Part shown: positions 10,801-19,490 of the stretch, in pieces | Position numbering within the stretch: the stretch's first letter is position 1 | Layout of the letters: each line of letters begins with the position of its first letter | Assembly: GCA_033032175.1 (NCBI GenBank) | Contig: CM065313.1 | Location: forward strand, 18,391,327 to 18,455,326 | From: Saturnia japonica | Lineage: Eukaryota > Arthropoda > Insecta > Lepidoptera > Saturniidae | Length of the DNA stretch: 64,000 nt | Direction: 5' to 3' | Program-made: the position numbers and the translations under genes | The notes under the pieces: model-generated | The model's database searches: none | Seen by the model: the letters and a program-made list of their open reading frames with translations, nothing else | Told to the model about the DNA's origin: nothing

Positions 10801-13800
10801 AAGTAATCGTAATGCATAATTTAGTAACTGTAGTGTCTGTGAGTGAAAGAGAGGGAAGCATTATGTCATCTCTTGTGCACGTGCGGTCGCAACAACAGTC
10901 AGTCAGCTGTGAGTGGCGAGAGTGGGTGGGCATGTGCGTCTAAGAGCCGACAATAAAGGGAAAGAAGAAATACTATATTTTTGGCGACGAGGATTAAAAG
11001 TACTACTGTGAGTAATGATTATTAAATTATATATGTAAAACAAAAAAAAAAATCACTAGTTACAAATTACAGTGAGGTCTTGTGAAGTAAACGTTATATT
11101 CGTCTAGTTACCATACTTACCTAGTTACCTATGATGTAAGACGAGACCGCGTGATATTTTGTTTGTTAGAACTGTAGGGTAGATATTATTATCAAGCGGG
11201 ACGTTGGTTTACATTTCTTATTTCTTTAAGTACCCACTTGTGGGTCGTTTATTAAATGCATGATTTATTTAGAGAAGGAAATTTCATACTTTTAATGAAT
11301 ATATTTACAAGTTATATTTATATCACAAATTACGGTGAGGTCTTGTGAAGTAAACCTTCTATTCGTCTAGTTACCATACTTACCTAGTTACCTATGATGT
11401 AAGACGAGACTGCGTGATATTTTATTTGTTAGAACTGTAGGGTAGAATTTATTATCAAGCGGGACGTTGGTTTACGTTTCTTATTTCTTTAAGTACCCAC
11501 TTGTGGGTCGTTTATTAAATGCATGTTTTATTTAGAGAAGGAAATTTCATACTTTTAATGAATATATTTACAAGTTATATTTATATCACAAATTACGGTG
11601 AGGTCTTGTGAAGTAAACGTTCTATTCGTCTAGTTACCATACTTACCTAGTTACCTATGATGTAAGACGAGACTGCGTGATATTTTATTTGTTAGAACTG
11701 TAGGGTAGAATTTATTATCAAGCGGGACGTTGGTTTACGTTTCTTATTTCTTTAAGTACCCACTTATGGGTCGTTTATTAAATGCATGATTTATTTAGAG
11801 AAGGAAATTTCATACTTTTAATGAATACATTTACAAGTTATATTTATATATACATATATATATTTTAAAAAAAACTTTGGGAACCCGGGTTCGATTCCCG
11901 GTCAGCTATTATATATAGAGGTTAGTTATCATTGCATCAAGTAATTATATGCGTACAAAGAAGAACATGAGTATTCTTCTGTGTGTACGGAATCGCAGGG
12001 GACACCTGTTACATATATGTAATGATATACAAAATTAGCGTGATGAGTTGGACATGAATGAGTGACGTTTATGTTAAGCTGTGATGTTACCAGATGATGC
12101 CTGGTAGTCCAGAAACAGGTGATGCCTGTAAGGACTTCATAATGTAAATTAGTACAGGTGATGCCTGTAAGTACATGATGCGATGCGACGTAGGTATCTC
12201 AAAGTGTGATACATGGAAGTTATTTCGGGTGATGCCCTACATGATGCGATGTGACGTAGGTATCTCAAAGTGTGATACATGGAAGTTTATACGGGTGATG
12301 CCCGTAATATGAAGTTTATACGGGTGATGCCCGTATTATGAAGTTTATACGGGTGATGCCCGTAATATGAAGTATTGTATATGGGTAACGCCCGTTTACT
12401 GAAGTTGAAAACAAAACATACAACAATTTTAGTTTAAATTTGTACTATGGCGTTGGAATGAACGCTGTATGAAAGAAATAATGAATGTGTCAATTGGGTT
12501 AGGTCATTAAAAGGATAATGCCCATTTGGTGACCTAAATAAAAACATTCTTTATTTGTTTCTTTTTCCACAGATTAAAATATGTCGAATCTTACCTTAGA
12601 AAAATTTGAGTGTGATGGTGAAGCAGGATCTGTTGGAGCTAGATGGGAACGCTGGAAAAGGAGTTTATATATTTACCTGGAAGCAGCCGATGTTAATACT
12701 AGTCCAAAAAAACGCGCAAGTTTGTTGCATTGGGGAGGACAAGAACTCCAAGAAATACTATTTAATATACCGGGTGCCTACGTTGAGGCGACCGAAGGAG
12801 ATAATCGTAATATAGATGTATTTGGAGTAGCAATAAATAAGTTAGATGAATATTTTGCACCTAAGCAAAATAAACGTTATGAGAGACACCTATTCCGGCA
12901 ATTAAAACAAGAAGAAAATGAGAAGTTTGAGAAGTATTTAGTTCGACTAAGGCAACAAGCTTTGAAATGGCAATTCACGGATATGGAGGGCAGTTTGATT
13001 GATCAGATAATTGAAAAGTGTTCGTCGGAAGAACTTAGGAAGAAAATACTTCGCGCAGGTGAGACAATTACTTTAATTGAAGTAATAACCGAAGCAAATA
13101 CTCTAGAGGTGGTGGAACGTCAATTAGGTGAATTCAGTCAGAAAGGAAAAGATCAAACTGTTAATAAAATCAATACGAAACTAAAAGAAAAGGTATTCAT
13201 AAATAATGGTAAAAAGGCGTGTTTCCGATGTGGTAGCTGGAATCATTTAGCGTATTATGAAAAGTGCCCGGCTAAAGGAAAAATATGTAACAAATGCAGG
13301 AAGGTAGGACATTTTCAAGCTCAGTGCAGGGGAACAGGCCTAAAACGACCCAATGAAGATAACAAAGCGGAAAAGAGCGGAAACATAAAAAGATCAAAGC
13401 AGTCGAACCAAAGAGTAGAAAATATAAAACAGGCGAACGTGATAGAAGATAGAATAGACTATGTTTTTAATGTTCTCCATAATGATACACTCGGTTGTTT
13501 AGTAGGTGGAACTGAGGTAGAGATGCTGATTGATTCAGGATGTCAACACAACTTAATAACCGACAAGACATGGTTAGAAATTAAGGACAAAATAACAGAA
13601 GAAGAAGTAAAAAATCCAGGAAAAATATTTGTTGCTTATGGAAGTGAAGTCCCTCTCAAGTTATTAACGTCATTTAATGCAGATATTCGTGTGGGATCAA
13701 AAGCTCAAAACGCCACCTTTTACGTAATAGATAAAGGGACCCGTAACTTATTAGGTAAAACAACGGCAATAGCATTAGGTGTGCTAAAACTAGGATTAGA

Positions 13801-16800
13801 CATAAGTCAAGTCGAAACGATACCTTTCCCTAAACTCAGAAACATGCAAATACAAATACCAATTAATTCAGACGTAAAACCGGTCGCACAACCTTACAGA
13901 CGAATACCGATTCCGCTAGAAGAAAAAATCAATTTAAAAATAGACGAATTACTGCAAAAAGATATAATAGAAAAAGTGGAAGGACCGTCCGACTGGATAT
14001 CGCCGGTAGTGCCGATTTTGAAAGCAGATGGGGATGTCCGTCCCTGTATTGATATGAGGCATGCAAATCTCGCCATCAGGCGAGAAAATTACCCACTACC
14101 AACTATGGAACAGTTACTACCAAAGATCCAAAATGCAAAAATGTTTAGTAAATTAGACATAAAGGATGCGTTTCATCAATTGGAGCTGGTACCTGACTCA
14201 AGACATATTACAACATTCATATCTAGTAAAGGATTATATCGTTTTAAGAGGTTAATGTTTGGAATCACCTGTGCGCCGGAAATGTTTCAGAAAACACTCG
14301 AAAGAGTGTTAATTAAATGCGAAGGGGTAGTCAATTTTATCGATGACATTTTAATATACGGAAAGGACAAGCAAGAACATGACAAACGGTTACAAAAGGT
14401 AATAGAAACATTAAGGACGAATGACATCATGTTAAGAGAAGCTAAATGTATCTACGGAACAACCAAAGTTCAATTTCTAGGACATGAGTTGTCAGATCAA
14501 GGAATTCGACCACTAGATAAATATGTATCGGTTATAAAAGATTTTAGGACCCCGATAAACATTTCGGAACTACAGAGCTTTTTAGGGCTCATTAACTATA
14601 TTGGGAAATGGATTCCTAATATGGCCACCCTTACAGAACCATTGAAGCAATTGCTTCGTCGGAAATCAGCCAGAAATGTTGATATTAGGGATTCTTGGGG
14701 GAAAAGTCAACATACAGCCTTTTGTGCTTTAAAGGCGGCATTGAGTGACATACCAAATTTGGGATACTACAACGTGGATGATAAAACTATGGTATTTGCA
14801 GATGCAAGCCCAGTCGGACTCGGAACAGTCTTAGTACAGACAAATGAAAGTGGTCCACGCATTATTTGGTTTGGAAACAAAACTCTTAGTGATTGTGAAC
14901 GTCGGTATTGCCAAACTGAAAAGGAGGCTTTGGCACTAGTGTGGGCTGTGGAGCACTTCCACATGTTTCTGTATGGCAAAGAATTCGACTTAATTACTGA
15001 CCATAAACCTCTTGAGGTCATATTCGGTCCGAAGTCCAAGCCCTGTGCACGGATTGAGCGTTGGATACTGAGACTTCAATCTTATAAATATAATGTCATT
15101 TATCGTCCTGGAAAAAATAATATAGCCGATCCCTTGTCTAGATTATGTACCTTTAACCACGATAAGACTCGATACAGAGATTATGTCCAGGATATTATTG
15201 ACCATGCTAGACCAATAGCCGTATCGCTAAAAGATATTGAAGAACATTCGAAGACTGACATGGGCATACAAAAAGTGAAACAAGGCGTATTTAACAAAAA
15301 GTGGGATGACGCAGTAAAGGATTATAAGCTATTCGAGAACGAGCTATGTTTCTTTGGTAACATATTGTTAAGAGGGACCAAAATAGTTATTCCAACAAAA
15401 TTACGATGACTTGTTCTAGATGCTGCTCACGAGGTCCATCCTGGAATGGTCGCGATGAAGTTGAGACTTAGAGCGAAGGTTTGGTGGCCTAACTATGATA
15501 AGGACGTGGAAAATTTAGTACGGTCCTGTAAAGGATGCACACTGGTATCGGCACCAAATCCACCACACCCACTCAAGAGAAGAGAATTACCTACACAATC
15601 CAGGGTTGATATCGCCATAGACCTTCTAGGACCGTTACCGAGTGGTGATTATCTTTTGGTAGTAATCGATTACTATTCTAGGTACAAGGAGATCAAAGCA
15701 TGTCGAGACATAAGCAGTAAGGAAATGATTCGATTACTTAAAGAGATTTTTAGCCGTTTAGGACATCCGGTTTCCATAACTTCCGATAATGGCAAACAAT
15801 TCATTAGCGCAGAGTTCAAGACTTATTGCCATGAAAATGATATCAAACTATTTAATTCAATACCCTTCTGGCCGCAACAAAATGGGTAGGTAGAGCGACA
15901 AAACAGGGATATCATTAAACGGCTCAAAATATGCCAAGTAGAGAGAAAAAGCTGGAAAGAAGCGTTGACGGAGTATTTGACAATGTACAATAGTACTCCA
16001 CATAGTGTAACTGGGAAAACACCGGCAGAGCTATTCTTTCAAAGGAAGTTTAGGGACAAGATTCCGATGATAGATATTGCAGAACAAAGTTTTGGTGACA
16101 TGGATGTAAGAGATAAAGACAAAGGACAAAAAAAAAGGGAAAGAGTATGCAGATAAAAGACGAAGAGCTCGCGATGTTGACATACAAGTGAGTGATAAAG
16201 TGTATGTGAAGAATGCCAATAAAACGAATAAACTTAGTCTGAATTTTGATACAGCCACGCACACGGTTAAGTCTAAAAACAGTGGAGATGTGGAAGTACA
16301 GAACGATGAGACAGGGCAGCAGTGAAGACGAAACATATTGCATTTAAAAAAAGTGGAGGGAGAATGGAGACCTGTGAATCAAGAAATCTATGGTCAGAGT
16401 TTAAAAATGGTGGTAGAAGAAAGTTCAGACCAGGAGATGGAAGATAATCAGGATTTAGGGAATCAGAATTAAAAATATACAATTATAGTTGGTTAATCAG
16501 TAGCTATGGTGATTACAAATTGTTGAACAATCTGAAAATTGTTTCATTAAATAAAATAAGGAAGGGATGTAGTGTCTGTGAGTGAAAGAGTGGGAAGCAT
16601 TATGTCATCTCTTGTGCACGTGCGGTCGCAACAACAGTCAGTCAGCTGTGAGCAGCGAGAGTGGGTGGGCATGTGCGTCTAAGAGCCGACAATAAAGGGA
16701 AAGAAGAAATACTATAGTAACAAAAGTAAATATTGATAGTTTCAGAATTATTTTCGCTACTACAGAAGAATCTTTCATCTTAGGTGCCTGGGCCAAGATC

Positions 16801-19300
16801 ATAAGAGGTAGTAAGTATTCTAATGGCGTTGTAAGCTGTGGATACGATTCGACTTGTGTTGTGATTCTTACCACAAATTCATTATTTCCTTAGCTTACAT
16901 TATTTATATTATACATAGAATACACATAATTTACCTTAGTTTTAATCTGCTCACCGAACCAGTTGTATGCAAATATCTCTGCAAACGTGGGCACCATGTT
17001 CGATGAAAATTTCCAGTTTATTTTCTATAAAAAAATTTGTAGGTTTTCAACAGTTGATCTAGACAGCCTAGACCAAATACAGAGCCAAATGACTTCTTTA
17101 TCTATTATAGGGTTCTAAAAGGAGAACTTAATATATCATATTTTTCTTTTAAATCATAACATTTATTACATATACCTACGTAAAGATTTAATAACGAACA
17201 CAAATACATAATAGTATGCATAAGCATACCTACATAAAAACAATATAAATACAAGTCGTTTTTCAATACTAAATTTTTTTTAAGGAAGGTAGATATATTT
17301 GGTTGTCTGGAAGATGGTTTATGTTTAAGACATCTTATCATTATTACTTACGGCAATAACTGTTCCTGTAAACATTTATATGGAAAAAATAATTGGGTCC
17401 GTTTAAGATCAATATTAATATGAATAAAACATATTATTACCAATTACAATAACCCTTACCTCGCTCATCAAAAGCAGTAATAAACACGTACATATTAAAA
17501 CTTTGCATAGTGGTACTGCTGTCGCCCATTTGAACAATTTATTGAGGATGTTCAAATACCTGCAACATATTACCCTTATTATTTATTGAAAGTTCTTGAA
17601 TTGTAGAAGGAAATAAATAAAACAGTTATATTCTTTGATCTAACAATACATCGGAATCCTACGTCCCGATAACTGCAATCTACAAATAAGTTTCACGATG
17701 GATTACAGGTCAGTTTTGTCCTTTTTTATTGTTTGTTTTTAAGTAACCTTTGCAAATTTCTTAATTAAGTCTTTTGTACTGTTTTCCCTTTCGTTCTTAA
17801 AAAATATGTACTTAGTTAAATTTCAAATACAATTATTTTTCTGATAATAGTTTCTGTTTTGAACCATACGTTATTAGTAAATAATAGAACCATTTCCAGC
17901 TCTCGCGAACTTGTTGACTGTCCGTTAAAGGGCTATTTTATACGCTAGCAAGAGTTGATTTTAGTGTTTCAATTGATCAAAGTAATATTTAAATTAGCTA
18001 GTCGCTTAGTGAAGGTACAACTCCCAACAGTATACTACAGTTTAACAATTTTTATTATTATTATATAGAAATATTTTGCAGTTGAATTTTTATTTTCATG
18101 TGTTAGGTGTATGTAAACCTATGTATGTGTGTCTGTATAGACTTTTCTATATTTTGAGTTTTACATAACTCATGGAATTCATGTTTGAAACGAAAGTAAA
18201 CTTATAAAAGATAGGGGAATATCAATGTAAATGATTACCTTTATATTTAGTATTTTTAAACAGATTCCTTACTTTTCAACATTTTAAAAGTACGGAATAC
18301 CAAAAGTATGAAACTATGTCTTATTGCATTTAAAAAGTAATTTTTTGTTTTAAAAAAATAGTAAAACATATGAAATAATGAAAGAACATGACGCATTTTA
18401 ATTAAATTCTTTTTTATGTTTATATTACTTAAGTAATAATCGGATCAATAATCAAAGAGTAAAAAAGACTTATTTTGTAACTACAACTTTCTAATATTGT
18501 TTGATAACTTACTCCATGTGCTGTTTATGAGCGACATAAAATCTCCTTAAGGTTTCATTTAACTTATCCTCATACATTTCATCGGTATCTTCCCTCCTTT
18601 TCTCTATTACCAAAATCTTTACTAGACTATCACCCGCCACACAATAGAAATACATAAGAAGAACATACCACATGTCTATGACCAAAAACGTAAATGCCAT
18701 TTCAAACAAATATACTATGTGTAAAATCAATCCGATTTCGTAATATGGTGTTGTCATTGGCATTAAAATAGATGTCGTCTTAGACAAAGTGACTCTAGTT
18801 CCTGTCATGTAATTATAAATAGCTGTCAATATGTACATCACAACAGGACAAAGGATCATTCCAAAGAGCATTTGTACCACAATTCTGCATTTTTTCAATA
18901 CCACATTAACTTTCTCATTTGAATCTTCCTTTATTATATCAAAGAGCGTAGTCTTCACAGCGACGTATAATTTTTGAAAAGTGTTTTTATAATTTACAAA
19001 GATTGAACATTTTATAGGAAAAATAATTGTTATTATTATAGTATAGTACCCTTCAGCTTTAGATTCGATGTCTATGGCTTTTTTCAGAACATCTATAGTG
19101 CCAAATACAACATACGCAAGGAGAAGAATAGTTAGTATGTGATTATGTAAAAATCTTTTCCACGTCCATTTCGGATCCAAGATTTGATGACCAAAAATTC
19201 TCTGCACAAATAAAACTGGTTTCATGACTTTGTCGATATCTTTTCTCTCTCCGGCTGTACGAGAATAAATTTGTATTAATCTATTAAACGATTTTATCAT
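7752..19300 (-). CDS. Odorant receptor (7tm_6 family), gene OR-B, five exons
   Basis: Ligand-gated odour receptor subunit expected in the membrane of antennal sensory neurons, working with the Orco co-receptor. Coding exons in gene order: 19300-18513, 17559-17460, 17024-16935, 9904-9749 and 7805-7752, all with GT-AG introns, giving 395 aa with no stop. Exon 1 holds most hydrophobic segments (roughly residues 50-72, 82-100, 140-165, 190-225); exon 3 has NWFGEQIK; exon 4 has DKKNYLIIITYM and LSLLTMS; exon 5 ends SYQAFAVLKSM. Length and C-terminal pattern fit insect ORs. The start is the ATG at 19300, aligned with the paralogue OR-A. Intron 3 (7.0 kb) contains a whole LTR retrotransposon and intron 4 a LINE remnant. 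Exons were joined by eye from splice signals and similarity to OR-A; the family call is firm, the ligand and orthologue are unknown. Confidence 0.9.
8400..9660 (-). mobile_element. Degenerate LINE reverse transcriptase remnant in OR-B intron 4
   Basis: Minus-strand non-LTR retrotransposon, same strand as OR-B. Reading down from 9.6 kb: a lysine-rich pre-RT region, ISRNQFGF (9.25 kb), AHKNLHMVFVDLRN, SVAGKTGKFNVAVGLHQGSG, then LFLLVMDELALDIRED and FADGLVVVAEE (about 8870) and LENAGMKISRTKTEQMF. The active-site FADD has become FADG, and there are stops and frameshifts throughout. The 8400-8690 stretch (CTTCTTCTTCTTCCTGCCC on the plus strand) resembles a common lepidopteran LINE 3' end. Clade not resolved. 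Confidence 0.78.
9749..9904 (-). CDS. OR-B exon 4
   Basis: 156 bp (52 codons), acceptor TTTCACAG, donor GTTAGT. Encodes a segment with EFDWTNMKLKDKKNYLIIIT and FGNHLSLLTMSS; 38 of 52 residues match OR-A exon 4. It is 924 bp from the left LTR of the inserted retrotransposon and about 90 bp from the LINE remnant. Confidence 0.92.
10030..10310. repeat. Probable LINE 3'-tail fragment
   Basis: A GC-richer stretch ending with TTACCATAAGGTGGGCCGTATG, close to a phrase I know from 3' ends of lepidopteran LINEs. No intact coding. It lies in OR-B intron 3 between exon 4 and the LTR element. Confidence 0.35.
10829..10977 (+). repeat. 5' LTR of Mag-like element
   Basis: 149 bp starting TGTAGTGTCTG and ending TACTATA. 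It contains AATAAA near its 3' end. It matches 16568-16716 with about three differences. The ends are TG...TA rather than TG...CA, but the flanking GTAAC duplication fixes them. Confidence 0.93.
10982..10999 (+). promoter_or_regulatory. Primer-binding site of Mag-like element
   Basis: Starts TGGCGACGAGG four bases after the 5' LTR; TGG is complementary to a tRNA 3' CCA end, as expected for minus-strand priming. I cannot say which tRNA. Confidence 0.55.
11062..11850 (+). repeat. Three 263-bp tandem repeats in the retrotransposon leader
   Basis: The motif GTGAGGTCTTGTGAAGTAAA recurs at 11072, 11335 and 11598, exactly 263 bp apart, and nearly the whole unit between them is repeated (for example AGCGGGACGTTGGTTTAC and GTACCCACTT). 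The units differ by only a few bases. They lie between the primer-binding site and gag, so they are part of the genomic RNA leader, and hold no ORF. Confidence 0.92.
11885..11908 (+). other. Orphan tRNA-like T-arm in retrotransposon leader
   Basis: CCGGG-TTCGATT-CCCGG forms a perfect 5-bp stem and 7-nt loop with box B character, followed by seven bases (TCAGCTA) that could be an acceptor strand. No D-arm or anticodon arm precedes it; the upstream DNA is AT-rich. It may be captured tRNA or a SINE remnant. Confidence 0.5.
12089..12395 (+). repeat. Array of small hairpins with TGATG loop in retrotransposon leader
   Basis: Eight short inverted repeats: 12089-12105 (ACCAG/CTGGT), 12115-12129 (ACAGG/CCTGT), 12153-12169 (TACAGG/CCTGTA), 12227-12237 (GGG/CCC), 12290-12306, 12319-12335 and 12348-12364 (TACGGG/CCCGTA), and 12381-12395 (ATGGG/CCCGT with one T-G pair). 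Six have the loop TGATG, one ATGATGC and one TAACG. The stem bases change together while the loop stays. The last TACGGG units are tandem with a 29-bp period; a 66-bp repeat with GACGTAGGTATCTCAAAG lies at 12174-12222 and 12240-12288. Confidence 0.8.
12499..12537 (+). other. Inverted repeat just upstream of gag
   Basis: TTAGGTCA (12499-12506) and TGACCTAA (12530-12537) are perfect 8-bp complements around a 23-base loop that contains GATAATGCCC, a possible weak relative of the hairpin loops. It ends 43 bases before the gag ATG. Confidence 0.5.
12581..15409 (+). CDS. Gag-Pol polyprotein (Gag, protease, RT, RNase H, start of integrase), Mag-like
   Basis: 942 codons from ATG 12581 to an in-frame TGA at 15407-15409. 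Order: Gag (about 1-205) with KRYERHLFRQLKQEENEKFE; two CCHC zinc knuckles (about 213-225 and 235-247, CFRCGSWNH... and CNKCRKVGHFQAQC); aspartic protease LIDSGCQHNLI near 316; RT with LDIKDAFHQLEL, FGITCAPEMFQ and FIDDILIYG near 585; RNase H with FADASPVGLGTVL near 739 and DPLSRL near 848. Gag and Pol share one frame without frameshift. The protein copies element RNA to DNA and integrates it. The TGA cuts off integrase, so this copy cannot make a full polyprotein unless the stop is read through. Confidence 0.92.
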   Translation: MSNLTLEKFECDGEAGSVGARWERWKRSLYIYLEAADVNTSPKKRASLLHWGGQELQEILFNIPGAYVEATEGDNRNIDVFGVAINKLDEYFAPKQNKRYERHLFRQLKQEENEKFEKYLVRLRQQALKWQFTDMEGSLIDQIIEKCSSEELRKKILRAGETITLIEVITEANTLEVVERQLGEFSQKGKDQTVNKINTKLKEKVFINNGKKACFRCGSWNHLAYYEKCPAKGKICNKCRKVGHFQAQCRGTGLKRPNEDNKAEKSGNIKRSKQSNQRVENIKQANVIEDRIDYVFNVLHNDTLGCLVGGTEVEMLIDSGCQHNLITDKTWLEIKDKITEEEVKNPGKIFVAYGSEVPLKLLTSFNADIRVGSKAQNATFYVIDKGTRNLLGKTTAIALGVLKLGLDISQVETIPFPKLRNMQIQIPINSDVKPVAQPYRRIPIPLEEKINLKIDELLQKDIIEKVEGPSDWISPVVPILKADGDVRPCIDMRHANLAIRRENYPLPTMEQLLPKIQNAKMFSKLDIKDAFHQLELVPDSRHITTFISSKGLYRFKRLMFGITCAPEMFQKTLERVLIKCEGVVNFIDDILIYGKDKQEHDKRLQKVIETLRTNDIMLREAKCIYGTTKVQFLGHELSDQGIRPLDKYVSVIKDFRTPINISELQSFLGLINYIGKWIPNMATLTEPLKQLLRRKSARNVDIRDSWGKSQHTAFCALKAALSDIPNLGYYNVDDKTMVFADASPVGLGTVLVQTNESGPRIIWFGNKTLSDCERRYCQTEKEALALVWAVEHFHMFLYGKEFDLITDHKPLEVIFGPKSKPCARIERWILRLQSYKYNVIYRPGKNNIADPLSRLCTFNHDKTRYRDYVQDIIDHARPIAVSLKDIEEHSKTDMGIQKVKQGVFNKKWDDAVKDYKLFENELCFFGNILLRGTKIVIPTKLR
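15410..16472 (+). pseudogene. Integrase and C-terminal part of the same Pol, disabled
   Basis: Continues the gag-pol frame after the TGA. The HHCC domain spans the stop (H...H in AAHEVHPGM, then C..C in CKGCTL). The catalytic core has D at 15620 (AIDLLGPL), D at 15785 (TSDNGKQF) and E at 15893 (VERQ), with 35 residues between the last two. Lesions: TGA 15407-15409, TAG 15887-15889 two codons before the catalytic E, a frameshift in the nine-A run at 16128-16136, and TGA at 16323-16325. The shifted frame then runs to TAA at 16470. A chromatin-binding tail like SDKVYVKN is visible at about 16190-16215. Confidence 0.88.
16558..16567 (+). promoter_or_regulatory. Polypurine tract of Mag-like element
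   Basis: AAGGAAGGGA abuts the 3' LTR, the expected plus-strand primer position. Confidence 0.75.
16568..16716 (+). repeat. 3' LTR of Mag-like element
   Basis: Copy of the 5' LTR. Preceded directly by a purine tract and followed by the target duplication GTAAC at 16717-16721. Confidence 0.93.
16935..17024 (-). CDS. OR-B exon 3
   Basis: 90 bp, phase 0 at both ends. Acceptor TATAG, donor GTAAAT. Encodes KINWKFSSNM then a segment ending FAYNWFGEQIKTK; 22 of 30 residues match OR-A exon 3. It lies only 214 bp from the target-site duplication of the LTR retrotransposon. Confidence 0.92.
17460..17559 (-). CDS. OR-B exon 2
   Basis: 100 bp, the same size as OR-A exon 2. The acceptor is TTGCAG and the donor GTAAGG. 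It completes a split GAG codon, then encodes YLNILNKLFKWATAVPLC followed by a hydrophobic segment ending LLMSE. Confidence 0.92.
18513..19300 (-). CDS. OR-B exon 1
   Basis: Codes for residues 1-262 plus two bases of the next codon. The first ATG is at 19298-19300. The donor is GTAAGT reading down from 18512, so the apparent TAA stop just after HKQHME lies in the intron. It contains YSRTAGER, LDPKWTWKRF and LMPMTTPYYEIGLILH, all shared with OR-A exon 1 at the same positions. Confidence 0.93.
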
Positions 19301-19458
19301 TTTTAAAACGTTTACTTTGACTATTGCGAAATCAGAAAAAAATCTATATTTTGCTATATTTTAGAATTCGTCACTTAAATGTAATAATTATGAATTAACA
19401 TAGTAGTGAGATAATATTTGTCTTATGATTAGTATCAGTTTATAAAGGGGTTGAACAT

Positions 19459-19459
<1 letters not shown>

Positions 19460-19489
<30 letters not shown>

Positions 19490-19490
19490 G
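19460..19490. repeat. (AT)n microsatellite
   Basis: About 13 AT units just upstream of OR-B exon 1, about 160 bp from the start codon. Confidence 0.85.

Larger units (their letters stand above)
10829..16716 (+). mobile_element. Mag-like Ty3/gypsy LTR retrotransposon inserted in OR-B intron 3
   Basis: A complete 5.9-kb element, antisense to OR-B. It has 149-bp LTRs, a primer-binding region, a long leader, one fused gag-pol frame, a polypurine tract and a 5-bp target duplication GTAAC (10824-10828 and 16717-16721). The LTRs differ at about three positions, so insertion is fairly recent, yet pol has two in-frame stops, an A-run frameshift and a third stop. Very short LTRs, single gag-pol ORF, two CCHC knuckles and the Gag pattern LLHWGGQELQEI suggest the Mag lineage known from Bombyx; this lineage call is from recall, not from a tree. 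Confidence 0.93.

Noticed and set aside
12089..12395. CRISPR array
   Set aside because: Repeats are short, palindromic and irregularly spaced, in a eukaryotic retrotransposon leader; no spacer pattern.
14767..15039. Minus-strand frame inside the Mag-like pol
   Set aside because: Shadow of the RNase H coding region; no motif of its own.
16031..16482. Several minus-strand frames of 69-101 codons
   Set aside because: Opposite the degenerate integrase tail; low-complexity composition and no features.
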